Assembly (NCBI GenBank): GCA_965603015.1
Contig: CBFDBJ010000005.1
Span: 1 to 64,000, forward strand
Reading direction: 5' to 3'
Length of the DNA stretch: 64,000 bases
Source of the DNA: JAUWTJ01 sp965603015
GTDB lineage: Bacteria; Pseudomonadota; Alphaproteobacteria; M2410
Of this stretch, positions 34,905-43,743 are shown one piece after another (within the stretch, counting starts at the first letter, position 1; each line of letters opens with the position of its first letter). A program made the position numbers and the translations under genes. The notes under the pieces are model-generated. The model was given only the letters and a program-made list of their open reading frames with translations. It ran no database searches and was not told the origin of the DNA.

Positions 34905-36263
34905 ATGACATCCCAGAGTGAGCTCTCCGGCAGCTCCATAGAAGACGTTGTCGCAGCCCTTGTGAAGGAAGCGATCAAGGCTGGCGCAGATGCTGCCGAT
35001 GCACTCGTGGCCGAGGGGATATCCCATGCGGCCTCGTTTCGCCTTGGCAAGCTGGAGGATATCGAGCGCTCCGAGGGTCAGGACCTGGGCCTCAGGGTGA
35101 TGGTTGGCCAGCGCCAGGCGGCGGTTTCATCCAGCGATCTTTCAAGAGAAGGGCTCCAGCCCCTGGCCGAGCGGGCTGTGGCCATGGCGAAACTGGCGCC
35201 GGAGGATCCTTATTGTGGGCTCGCGCCGGACGATCGCCTCGCCAAGGACTTCCCGGACCTTGATCTCATTGATCCGGTGGAGCCGGGCTCCGACCATCTC
35301 ATAGAACTGGCCCGGACCGCCGAGGAGGCTGCCCTTGCCATTGAGGGTGTTACCAATTCCGGCGGTGCAGGCGCAAGCTGGGGGCGATCCGGCATCGTGC
35401 TGGCGACCTCGGCCGGATTTGTTGGCCGGTATGGCGGAACCTCGCAAGGTGTCTCTGTTTCTGTTGTCGCCGGTGAAGGTGCCGCGATGGAGCGCGACTA
35501 TGACTTCACCCAGGCGCGCCATGCAGAAGACCTCGAGAGCGCGGCTAAAATCGGCCAGAGCGCCGGGGAGCGCGCCGTAAAACGGTTGAATGCTCGCAAG
35601 ATGGCCAGCCAGAGCGTGCCCGTTGTTTACGACCCAAGGGTTTCCTCGGGTCTTGTCGGGCATCTGGCCGGGGCAATATCGGGCTCCGGCATTGCCCGGG
35701 GCTCAAGCTTCCTCAAGGACCAGATGTGTAAGCAAATTTTCAAAGCGGGCCTTTGCATCATCGATGATCCACATCGCAAGCGCGGTTTCGGGTCAAAGCC
35801 GTTCGACGGCGAAGGCGTTGCCAACAAGCGCCACAATCTCATTGAAGATGGCCGCCTCACCACGTGGCTGCTCGACACCGCCACGGCCCGGCAGCTCGGG
35901 CTTGAGACCACCGGGCATGCCAGCCGGGGCATCGGCGGACCGCCCTCGCCCGGCGCGACAAATCTCTATATGGAGCCCGGCGACCTGAGCGCGGACGAAC
36001 TCATCGCAGACATAAAATCGGGGCTTTATATCACCCAGCTCATCGGCTCGGGCGTCAACGGCATCACCGGCGATTACAGCCGCGGCGCGTCGGGCTTCTG
36101 GATCGAGAACGGCGAGATTGTTTTTGCGGTCAACGAGATTACCGTCGCGGGCAATCTCAAATCCATGTTTGCCGAGATGACGCCGGCCAACGACCTTGAG
36201 TTCAAAGGCCGTGTCAACGCGCCAACCATACGCATCGATGGCATGACCATCGCCGGAACGTGA
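34905..36263 (+). CDS. pmbA: PmbA/TldE metalloprotease subunit
   Basis: A 452-residue TldE/PmbA protein, the non-zinc partner of TldD. It lacks the HExxxH motif, as expected. Family features include LGKLEDIERSEGQDLGLRV, the YDPRVSSGLVGHLAGAISGSGIARGSSFL region and the C-terminal GVNGITGDYSRGASGFWIENGEI. TldD is encoded 19 kb away in this window. It is followed by the DUF4170 gene after 39 bases, a usual neighbour. Confidence 0.95.
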   Translation: MTSQSELSGSSIEDVVAALVKEAIKAGADAADALVAEGISHAASFRLGKLEDIERSEGQDLGLRVMVGQRQAAVSSSDLSREGLQPLAERAVAMAKLAPEDPYCGLAPDDRLAKDFPDLDLIDPVEPGSDHLIELARTAEEAALAIEGVTNSGGAGASWGRSGIVLATSAGFVGRYGGTSQGVSVSVVAGEGAAMERDYDFTQARHAEDLESAAKIGQSAGERAVKRLNARKMASQSVPVVYDPRVSSGLVGHLAGAISGSGIARGSSFLKDQMCKQIFKAGLCIIDDPHRKRGFGSKPFDGEGVANKRHNLIEDGRLTTWLLDTATARQLGLETTGHASRGIGGPPSPGATNLYMEPGDLSADELIADIKSGLYITQLIGSGVNGITGDYSRGASGFWIENGEIVFAVNEITVAGNLKSMFAEMTPANDLEFKGRVNAPTIRIDGMTIAGT

Positions 36264-36302
36264 CACGGCACCGAATTAACTTTTAGCCTGGAGGACCAAC
36301 TC

Positions 36303-36527
36303 ATGAGCAAGCAATTGCTGCATCTTGTTTTTGGCGGCGAACTGACCGATATCAGCGACATCACGTTCAAAGATCTGGACGCCGTTGAAGTGGTCGGGAT
36401 CTACCCGAGTTATGCAAAAGCCTATGATGCGTGGAAGGCTGCGTCGCACAGCAGCGTCGATCATGCCAAAATGCGCTATTTCATCGTCCATTTGCACCGC
36501 CTGATGCGCCCTGAAGAGCCCGAATAG
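36303..36527 (+). CDS. DUF4170 family small protein
   Basis: A 74-residue soluble protein (MSKQLLHLVFGGELTDI ... MRYFIVHLHRLMRPEE) matching the DUF4170 family, which occurs almost only in alphaproteobacteria and near pmbA and lipid A genes. No catalytic motif is visible. Function unknown. Confidence 0.85.
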   Translation: MSKQLLHLVFGGELTDISDITFKDLDAVEVVGIYPSYAKAYDAWKAASHSSVDHAKMRYFIVHLHRLMRPEEPE

Positions 36528-36604
36528 GCCTGCACTTGCTCCGCTGAACCTCCAACACGCAAAAGGGCGCGCTTTTTCACGCTTTCGTGGTAAAACGGGG
36601 CCCA

Positions 36605-38494
36605 ATGATCCGGGCGGGAGAATTCGCCTGTCCCTTAACTTTGAGCCGAAGACTTCAACCTGTGAACACTATCAGCGCAAATCAGCATCTGCCTTCTGCC
36701 GGACCGTCGGCCAGGGAGACAGAAAAAGCTCAGAGCCGCGCCTCTGTGCGTCGGTTGTGGCGGGAGTATCTCAGGCCTCAAAGCATGCCGCTTTTTTGTG
36801 CCGTTCTCCTCATGTTGGTGATCGCCGCGACAACCGCTGGTCTTGCGTTCCTCCTCGATCCGGCAATCAAATTTCTGTTCCTCGAGAAAGACAAGGATCT
36901 ACTCTATCTGATCCCAACAGTCGTTATCGTCGTCGCAACAGTGAAAGCCCTTGCGACCTATGGCGAAGGCAACATCATGGCGACGATTGGCCAGAGGCTG
37001 GTCGCAGACTTGCAGCTGCGCCTCTTTCGCACCATGGTCTATGCGGACTTGCAAAGGCTCAACGTCACCCACTCCGGCGAGTTCATGACCAATACATTGA
37101 ACAATGTCACGCTGGTTCAACAAGCCTCGGTTCAGGCGATTGCCGGGTTTGCCAAGGAGACGACATCGGTGATCGGCCTTCTGGCCGTGATGTATTATCA
37201 GGACCCGGCTCTGGCGCTTGTTGCATCGGGCGTCATTCCGCTTGTCATCCTGAACTCTCGCAAGCAGGGCAAAAAAACCCGCAAGGCGACAAAAAAACAG
37301 ATGGCCGAAACCGGTATTCTAACGGCGCTGATATCGGAGAACCTCGATGGCACCCGGGTCGTCAAGGCCTATGGTCAGGAAGAGCGCGAGATCGCGAGGA
37401 CGCAGGCCTCCATTCATCGCCGGATGCTGCATCAATTGAAGGCAGCGCGGGCGAAACTTGCCGCTGCCCCGGTAACAGAAGCCATTACCGGGATTGGTAT
37501 TGCCGCAGTGCTGTTTTATGGCGGTCTTCGCGCACTCGACGGTGAATTCACACTCAATCAGTTCATGAGCTTCCTCATGGCAATGATGCTGTCCTACGAT
37601 CCGTTGAAAAAGCTCTCCAATCTTTTTGCCATCCTCAGCCAGGGAATGGCTGCGCTCGGCCAGGTCTTTGAGGAAATTGATATTGAGCCGGAAATTGTTG
37701 ATGATCCGGAAGCAGGTCAACTGGTGCTGAACGGTGGACGGATTGCTTTCAATGACGTCTCGTTCCACTACGGCGACGACAAGGCGGCGCTCAATAACAT
37801 ATCCTTTGCTGCAGAACCTGGTGAAACCATTGCGCTGGTGGGTCCCAGCGGTGCCGGCAAAAGTACCGTCCTCAACCTCATTCCCCGGTTTTATGATGTG
37901 ACCAGCGGCTCGGTGGAAATTGACGGACAGGACATTCGCGGCGTCACGCAGGAGAGCCTGAGACGTCCCATCGCCATCGTCACCCAGGACCCGTTCCTCT
38001 TCGATGATACAATCGCTGCCAATATCGCCTATGGCAAACCGGATGCGACCGACGAAGAGATCGAGGCCGCAGCGCGCGCAGCAGCGGCGCACGACTTCAT
38101 TTCCGAGATGCAGGACGGGTATGCGTCCTACGCCGGCGAAGGTGGTGCCCGGCTTTCAGGCGGACAGCGCCAGCGCATTGCCATAGCACGAGCGATGTTG
38201 AAGAACGCGCCTATATTGCTGCTTGACGAAGCCACTTCGGCGCTCGATACACGCTCGGAGGCGCAGGTGCAGCAGGCGCTGCGAACCCTGATGAAGGACC
38301 GAACCACAATCGTGATTGCCCACCGGCTCTCGACCATCATCGACGCCGACCGGATCTTTGTCCTGGATCAGGGCAGGATTGTCGAAGCGGGCCGTCACGG
38401 CGAATTGATTGACAACGGCAAACTTTATGCCTCGCTCTACAGCTCAATTTTCGACGATGCAGAAAAAACCTCCGTTCTTGAGGCAGGAGAATAG
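36605..38494 (+). CDS. msbA: MsbA-type lipid A export ABC transporter
   Basis: A half-transporter of about 629 residues with six N-terminal membrane helices and a C-terminal nucleotide-binding domain. Walker A is GPSGAGKST, the signature is LSGGQRQRIAIARAML, Walker B is ILLLDEAT and the switch His is in VIAHRLST. Position at the head of the DUF374-waaA-lpxK run makes lipid A-core flipping the likely job. The start is uncertain: ATG 36605 is used here, while GTG 36662 or 36587 are possible, because homology begins only at about RRLWREYLRPQ. Confidence 0.92.
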   Translation: MIRAGEFACPLTLSRRLQPVNTISANQHLPSAGPSARETEKAQSRASVRRLWREYLRPQSMPLFCAVLLMLVIAATTAGLAFLLDPAIKFLFLEKDKDLLYLIPTVVIVVATVKALATYGEGNIMATIGQRLVADLQLRLFRTMVYADLQRLNVTHSGEFMTNTLNNVTLVQQASVQAIAGFAKETTSVIGLLAVMYYQDPALALVASGVIPLVILNSRKQGKKTRKATKKQMAETGILTALISENLDGTRVVKAYGQEEREIARTQASIHRRMLHQLKAARAKLAAAPVTEAITGIGIAAVLFYGGLRALDGEFTLNQFMSFLMAMMLSYDPLKKLSNLFAILSQGMAALGQVFEEIDIEPEIVDDPEAGQLVLNGGRIAFNDVSFHYGDDKAALNNISFAAEPGETIALVGPSGAGKSTVLNLIPRFYDVTSGSVEIDGQDIRGVTQESLRRPIAIVTQDPFLFDDTIAANIAYGKPDATDEEIEAAARAAAAHDFISEMQDGYASYAGEGGARLSGGQRQRIAIARAMLKNAPILLLDEATSALDTRSEAQVQQALRTLMKDRTTIVIAHRLSTIIDADRIFVLDQGRIVEAGRHGELIDNGKLYASLYSSIFDDAEKTSVLEAGE

Positions 38495-38497
38495 CCC

Positions 38498-39271
38498 ATG
38501 AGCAATGACGCCCTCATGCCCACCAAACAGAAACCACGCCGCCGGACGCCCCAGTGGATCAAGGCCTTTGGGCGCAATGATCAATTGCGCAGCGTTATTT
38601 CCTGGCTGACCGCGCTTTACATTCGCTTCGTCTATTTTACGGGACGCTGGACAATCCTGGGCGAGGAGCATCCGCGCGCGCTGTGGCAAGAGGGCAAACC
38701 GTTTCTGGTAGCGTACTGGCATGGCCGTATCCTGATGATGCCGCATGCCTGGCGAACAGACATGCCAATGAACCTGTTGATTTCAAAACACCGGGACGGA
38801 GCTATCATTGCCGATGCCGTCGCTCATCTGGGTCTGGGAACGGTGCGTGGGTCGTCGTCAAAGGATGGCAACAAGGGCGGAGCCCGGGCCTTGCGCGCCA
38901 TGGTGAAGGCGGTACGGGCGGGGCAGTCAGTCGGGATCACACCCGATGGCCCTTCCGGGCCCTTCATGCGGGCCAGCGAAGGGGTCTGTGCGACCGCGCG
39001 GCTGGCAGGCGTTCCTATCCTTCCTGCGACCTACGCTGCGCGTAGCCGAAAGGTCATGAAGAGTTGGGACCGCTTCGTCGTGGCGCTGCCGTTTACCCGG
39101 GGCGTCATCATGTGGGGCGAACCGATCTTCATTGACAACAAAGCCTCTCCGGAAGAGCTGGATCTTGGCCGGGCCCGCGTGGAACAGGCGATGATTGATC
39201 TGACGCGCGAGGCAGACCTCATTGTCGGTGCTGACCCCATTTTGCCGCCTGAAGAAACAGCGAAGGTTTGA
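38498..39271 (+). CDS. DUF374 family lysophospholipid acyltransferase-like protein
   Basis: A 257-residue protein of the DUF374 family. Visible are AYWHGRILMMP (candidate catalytic His), ISKHRDGAIIADAVAHLGLGTVRGSS and GITPDGPSGPFM. One N-terminal membrane-associated helix is seen. The family is commonly found next to waaA and msbA and is believed to act in lipid A or Kdo-lipid acylation. It begins 3 bases after msbA and ends 6 bases before waaA. Confidence 0.88.
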   Translation: MSNDALMPTKQKPRRRTPQWIKAFGRNDQLRSVISWLTALYIRFVYFTGRWTILGEEHPRALWQEGKPFLVAYWHGRILMMPHAWRTDMPMNLLISKHRDGAIIADAVAHLGLGTVRGSSSKDGNKGGARALRAMVKAVRAGQSVGITPDGPSGPFMRASEGVCATARLAGVPILPATYAARSRKVMKSWDRFVVALPFTRGVIMWGEPIFIDNKASPEELDLGRARVEQAMIDLTREADLIVGADPILPPEETAKV

Positions 39272-39277
39272 CCGGCG

Positions 39278-40645
39278 GTGGGACAAACACTCATGAACGA
39301 AGCCCTGCCCCGCCCGACCCCGAAGGGGTCTTCTGCATTCAATGTCGGGCGCGCCCTTTACAGGGCAGCATGGTGGCTCATGGGCCCTGTGCTTCCGTTT
39401 TACCTTCGACGGCGCGCGCGGCGCGGCAAGGAAGATCCCGCCAGGCTGGTGGAGCGCTACGGCAAGTCTTCCAGGGCAAGGCCCGACGGAGACCTCTTGT
39501 GGGTACATGGCGCCAGCGTCGGGGAAAGTCTGTCGGCCCTGCCGCTTGTCGAACGTCTGCTTGAAGCGCACGCGAACCTTCATGTTTTGGTTACTACAGG
39601 GACCATGACCTCGGCGCAGCTCCTGGAGGCGCGGCTTCCGGAGCGAGCCTTTCATCAATATCTGCCCCTCGACCACCCCTCCCACGCTGCCGCCTTTATG
39701 GATCACTGGCAACCTGATGCGGTTTTCTGGATCGAAAGTGAATTTTGGCCAAATCTTCTCCACGAGATATCGGCGCGGGAGATCCCGGCAGCACTGCTCA
39801 ATGCCCGCCTCTCGGAACAAAGTTTCAAGCGATGGCAAAAGAGTCCTCGATTTATCAGGGAACTGCTCGGAACATTTTCACTTTGTCTTGCTCAGGATGA
39901 AAATATCGCAGGCATGCTGGCTGCTCTGGGCGCGACCAAAATTTCGACCGCGGGCAATCTCAAGTTCGCGGCCCTGCCTCTTCCGGACGCAGAACAGAAA
40001 CGCCAGTCGCTGGAGGCCCTGCTCGGCGAACGGAAGGTCATTGTGGCAGCACAGACAGTCGAGGGTGAAGAAACAGGCCTCGGGTCCATTCTGCCTGACT
40101 TAAAGCAGGAATTCAGCGACCTTCTTCTCATCATCATTCCGAAACACACACATCGCTCATCCTCCATAGAGCAGGCGCTTGCGGCGGCCACACTCAAAGT
40201 CGCCGTGCGTTCGAGGGCCGAGGCTCCGGCGACCGACACTGACATCTACCTCGCCGATACAATGGGAGAGCTCGGCCTCTTTTACAGACTTGATGCGCCG
40301 GTTTTTCTCGGGCGCAGCCTTGTCCCGGGTTACGGGGGCTCTAACCTGCTTGAGCCGGCACGATTTGGCCGTTGCATTATTCAGGGTGTCCACACCGAGA
40401 ACTTTACTGCAATGAATGACCTCTTTCAGTCCTCGTCGGCCTCCCTCGTTGCCCGGGATGAGGCGCAGCTCAGAGACCTCTTGCTGGATGTCTTGAGAGA
40501 CCCGCAGTGCGCTAACGAGATAGGGACCAAAGCCGAAGCGGTTACCAGCTCAGCATCAAGCGTTCTGGACAGGGTTGCAGATCTTGTCTCTCCCCTGTTA
40601 CCCGAGCCCTCACCCACTTCAGGAGAACCCGATGCGCGCTCCTGA
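39278..40645 (+). CDS. waaA: 3-deoxy-D-manno-octulosonic acid (Kdo) transferase
   Basis: A 455-residue glycosyltransferase that adds Kdo to lipid IVA on the inner face of the membrane. The N-terminal membrane anchor (RAAWWLMGPVLPFYL), the LWVHGASVGESLSALPL motif, the WIESEFWPNLL and ARLSEQSFKRWQ blocks, and VFLGRSLVPGYGGSNLLEPA near the C-terminus are diagnostic. The start is GTG 39278 (ATG 39293 also possible). It overlaps lpxK by 14 bases. Confidence 0.96.
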   Translation: MGQTLMNEALPRPTPKGSSAFNVGRALYRAAWWLMGPVLPFYLRRRARRGKEDPARLVERYGKSSRARPDGDLLWVHGASVGESLSALPLVERLLEAHANLHVLVTTGTMTSAQLLEARLPERAFHQYLPLDHPSHAAAFMDHWQPDAVFWIESEFWPNLLHEISAREIPAALLNARLSEQSFKRWQKSPRFIRELLGTFSLCLAQDENIAGMLAALGATKISTAGNLKFAALPLPDAEQKRQSLEALLGERKVIVAAQTVEGEETGLGSILPDLKQEFSDLLLIIIPKHTHRSSSIEQALAAATLKVAVRSRAEAPATDTDIYLADTMGELGLFYRLDAPVFLGRSLVPGYGGSNLLEPARFGRCIIQGVHTENFTAMNDLFQSSSASLVARDEAQLRDLLLDVLRDPQCANEIGTKAEAVTSSASSVLDRVADLVSPLLPEPSPTSGEPDARS

Positions 40646-41636
40646 GTTCTGGTATCCTGACGGCGGCCGCGCGGGCCTGACCGCCACGCTGCTCACGCCG
40701 CTTGGCTGGCTCTACGGCGCCGTAGGTGGATGGCAAAGGTTGACGGGATCACCGCGCCGCACGGTTGCGAAAGTGGTCTGCGTCGGCAACCTGACCGCCG
40801 GGGGGACAGGCAAGACGCCCGTCTGCCTCGCGCTCAATGATCTCCTCACCGCCGACGGGACACGCACCGCCTTTCTTACGCGAGGCTACGGCGGAAAGAC
40901 TGCTGATCCGACGCGAATCGATCTTTCCGCTCACGGATTTGATGTGGCCGGTGACGAGGCCTTGCTGCTTGCCAGCGCCGCTCCAACCTATATTTCCCCG
41001 ACTCGGCGGCGCGGCGGCGAAGCGGCCTCGCGGGACGGCGCTGATGTTATTCTCATGGATGACGGATTTCAAAATCCGGCGATCATCAAGGACCTGTCGC
41101 TGGTCGTGATTGACGGAACGGCCGGGTTTGGCAACAGACGCATGATACCGGCCGGACCCTTGCGCGAATCCATAAGGCTGGGTCTGCGCCGAGCTGACGC
41201 GATCATTCTGGTTGGCGAGCTGAGCCATGAGCGTGATCGAGACCTGGTAAAAGCGAGCGGCACTCCGGTCTTTCGGGCCAGCGTCAGTGTCGACCCGAGG
41301 TCCGAATTTGATCTGACCAGACCAGTTGTTGCCTTTACCGGCATCGGCAGACCGCAAAAGTTTTTCGACACGCTGGCGTCACAAGGCTTCGACGTGGTTG
41401 AGGCCGTCCCCTACCCTGACCATCATCCATTCAAGGCGCGCGACCTTGAATGGCTGGAGGACCTGTGCGACGAACGTAGCGCAGATCTGATAACAACATC
41501 CAAGGACTACGTCCGGCTCCCCACTGACTTCCGTGCCAAAACCCGGGAATTGCCAATTCGCGTTCTGTTTGAGGAACCCGAAAGCGTTGCGGGTTTTCTT
41601 GCTGAGGGCTTGCGGGACCATAGTGCCACGCGCTAA
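40632..41636 (+). CDS. lpxK: Tetraacyldisaccharide 4'-kinase
   Basis: A 334-residue kinase that phosphorylates the 4' position of the lipid A precursor. The N-terminal region APEFWYPDGG, the Walker A VGNLTAGGTGKTPV and the following LTRGYGGK are diagnostic, as is ILMDDGFQNP. I chose the ATG at 40632 because an AGGAGA Shine-Dalgarno sequence precedes it; the frame is open upstream to 40575. It overlaps the waaA 3' end by 14 bases. Confidence 0.96.
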   Translation: MRAPEFWYPDGGRAGLTATLLTPLGWLYGAVGGWQRLTGSPRRTVAKVVCVGNLTAGGTGKTPVCLALNDLLTADGTRTAFLTRGYGGKTADPTRIDLSAHGFDVAGDEALLLASAAPTYISPTRRRGGEAASRDGADVILMDDGFQNPAIIKDLSLVVIDGTAGFGNRRMIPAGPLRESIRLGLRRADAIILVGELSHERDRDLVKASGTPVFRASVSVDPRSEFDLTRPVVAFTGIGRPQKFFDTLASQGFDVVEAVPYPDHHPFKARDLEWLEDLCDERSADLITTSKDYVRLPTDFRAKTRELPIRVLFEEPESVAGFLAEGLRDHSATR

Positions 41637-41677
41637 AAACCCTCTTGAACGAGTGGCCAATCCATCAGGACACGTAA

Positions 41678-42637
41678 ATGAAAAGACCGCACAGTGTAAA
41701 AGGAGCACGCGACCTCAAGGCTCGCCACTACGCTGAATATGCCCTGCTGCGCGGTTTCACAGCGTTTTGCAGCCTGTTCGGCCTTGACGGCGCATCGGCC
41801 ATTGGTGGCTGGCTCGCGCGGACGGTTGGGCCATTGACGCCGGCCCAGAAAACCGCACGCAATAATATGCGCATGTGCATTCCCGAAATGCCCGACGAGG
41901 AGATTGAGGAGAACCTGAGGGCCATGTGGGACAACTTTGGCCGGACCATGCAGGAATTCCCACAGATCACAAGACTTCTTCCCTATAGAGACGGATCTCG
42001 CATCGAGGTGGTTGGCGGAGAGATTATTGATGAGGTGGTTGGCCGCGGCAAGGGCGCGCTGTTCATCTCCGGCCACTTCGCTAATTGGGAGCTATTGGCT
42101 CCGTGTATTCGATTGCGCGGACTGGAGCTTGACGGGGTCTATCGCTCCGCCAACAACGCGCTGGTTAACGACTGGTCGATGCGGCTCAGGGGCCCCAATT
42201 CCTTCAGCTCCCAGTCACCCAAGGGCCGGGCGGGGGCAAAGATGATCGTCAAACACATTCGCGCCGGAACGCCGGTTGCCATGCTGGTCGACCAAAAAAT
42301 GAATGACGGGATCGAAGCGCCGTTCTTTGGCCGCCCGTCCATGACTGCAGGTGCTGCGGCGCAGCTGTCAGAAAAGTATGATTGCCCGATCGTGCCAATG
42401 CACATCCGCCGCACGGGAGGGGCGCATTTCCGGGTTGAGATCTATCCGCCGCTCGATGTGCCCAAAACCGGCAGCAAATCAGGCGACATCCTGGCGATCA
42501 CCACCGCCTACAATCAATTCCTTGAAGACCGGATTCGCGAGACTCCGGGTCAGTGGATGTGGATGCACAATCGCTGGTCGCCGCCGAAGCGCAAGAAGAA
42601 ATACGGTCCGAAACCGGTGCGGGAAACGGCAAGCTAG
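41678..42637 (+). CDS. LpxL/HtrB-family lipid A acyltransferase
   Basis: A 319-residue late acyltransferase of lipid A synthesis. The HxxxxD/E catalytic motif appears as GHFANWE, with GVYRSANNALVNDW and VAMLVDQKMNDGIEAPFFG typical of the family. An N-terminal hydrophobic region would anchor it in the inner membrane. It lies 41 bases after lpxK and is the last plus-strand gene of the lipid A cluster, converging on the M23 peptidase gene. Whether it is the primary (LpxL) or secondary (LpxM/LpxXL) enzyme cannot be told. Confidence 0.93.
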   Translation: MKRPHSVKGARDLKARHYAEYALLRGFTAFCSLFGLDGASAIGGWLARTVGPLTPAQKTARNNMRMCIPEMPDEEIEENLRAMWDNFGRTMQEFPQITRLLPYRDGSRIEVVGGEIIDEVVGRGKGALFISGHFANWELLAPCIRLRGLELDGVYRSANNALVNDWSMRLRGPNSFSSQSPKGRAGAKMIVKHIRAGTPVAMLVDQKMNDGIEAPFFGRPSMTAGAAAQLSEKYDCPIVPMHIRRTGGAHFRVEIYPPLDVPKTGSKSGDILAITTAYNQFLEDRIRETPGQWMWMHNRWSPPKRKKKYGPKPVRETAS

Positions 42638-42646
42638 CCGCCGACA

Positions 42647-43477
42647 TCATTCAGGCATTGCCCCGACGATAAGGACCGGGTCGATATGCTGGTCGAACCA
42701 ATACATGCGCCAGTCAAGATGCGGGCCATTGGCCCGGCCAGCGGCGCCTACGCGGCCCAGCACATCACCCGTCGCAACCACATCCCCCGGCTTCACATCG
42801 ACCCCTGAAAGATGCAGGAAGGCCGAGGTCAGGCCCATACCATGATCGAGGAAAATGAGACCGCCCTCAAAGTACATGTCATCATCGGCGAGGGTTACAA
42901 CACCGTCCGCAGGCGCGTAAAACTCAGTGCCAGCGGGCGCGGCGACGTCGACACCAAAGTGGGGACGCCCTGGCTTGCCATTGTAATAGCGCTGGGAACC
43001 ATAGACGCCGGAAATGCGGCCCGTCAAAGGCCAGTTAAAATCCGCCAGATAACCGGTCGAAGCATTCATCTCTGCCCGTGCGGCGCGCTTGCGTTTTGCC
43101 TCGGACCGAATACGGGCCAGGGTATCTGCCGGTGGCTCCACGTATTTTTTAGCGATCCCTTCAACATACTGAACATCATAGTCACGAGCGCCGACGTCGA
43201 GCGTTCCGACCCACGTCCGGCCATCGGGGAATGTGACATTGACGTTGGCCTTGTCGGCATAATCGCGATCAAAGCCGAATATGAAATTGCCCGCAGAGTC
43301 GAGGAGAAGATCGCGGCCATCCAGGGCAACCTTTGCGCCCGGTTCAATTTTCGCCCGGACGAGCCCACCCTGTTTCAATTCACCGCTGACAGAAAACGGA
43401 AAAATACCAGGATCAGCAAACGCGGACGATGAAAGAACGAGGGAGAACAAACCCAAAAGCCTGACCCAAACTCTCAT
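42647..43477 (-). CDS. M23-family peptidase (LytM domain), exported
   Basis: A 276-residue protein with a signal peptide (ending SSAFA) and a C-terminal LytM/M23 domain, PHFGVDVAAPAGTEFYAPADG to GPHLDWRMYW. The HxxxD zinc motif is present (HFGVD), but the usual HxH is HLD (GPHLDW). This variant is what I recall from alphaproteobacterial relatives, so whether it cleaves peptidoglycan is open. The N-terminal part contains a beta-rich region (GELKQGGLVRAKIEPGA). Its start overlaps the DUF2093 stop by 4 bases. Confidence 0.9.
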   Translation of the reverse strand: MRVWVRLLGLFSLVLSSSAFADPGIFPFSVSGELKQGGLVRAKIEPGAKVALDGRDLLLDSAGNFIFGFDRDYADKANVNVTFPDGRTWVGTLDVGARDYDVQYVEGIAKKYVEPPADTLARIRSEAKRKRAARAEMNASTGYLADFNWPLTGRISGVYGSQRYYNGKPGRPHFGVDVAAPAGTEFYAPADGVVTLADDDMYFEGGLIFLDHGMGLTSAFLHLSGVDVKPGDVVATGDVLGRVGAAGRANGPHLDWRMYWFDQHIDPVLIVGAMPE

Positions 43478-43710
43478 TGGGCGTCTCCCTTGGCGAGACC
43501 CAGTTGCTGCATTCTTTTGTGGACGGCTTCGGCGGATGCATAGGCTTCCTGGCGCTCGACGCTCCAGTAGCGCAGCTCGTCAAGCGGAATGCGCTGGCCT
43601 GTCACCTCACACAAGACATAAGCACCCGGTTTGACGACAGAGAATTCACCGTCGAGATATTCAAGTTCTGCTTTTGTCGTTCCGTCCATACCCGGTTCCT
43701 GAATGTTCAT
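43474..43710 (-). CDS. DUF2093 family small protein
   Basis: A 78-residue protein with the DUF2093 pattern: LEYLDGEFSVVKPGAYVLCEVTGQRIPLDELRYWSVERQEAY. The family is alphaproteobacterial and usually sits beside xseA, as here (33 bases after xseA). No function is known. The stop overlaps the M23 peptidase start (ATGA). Confidence 0.88.
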   Translation of the reverse strand: MNIQEPGMDGTTKAELEYLDGEFSVVKPGAYVLCEVTGQRIPLDELRYWSVERQEAYASAEAVHKRMQQLGLAKGDAQ

Positions 43711-43743
43711 TTTACCTCAACCCTGATTTGCAATCAGGGCGCA

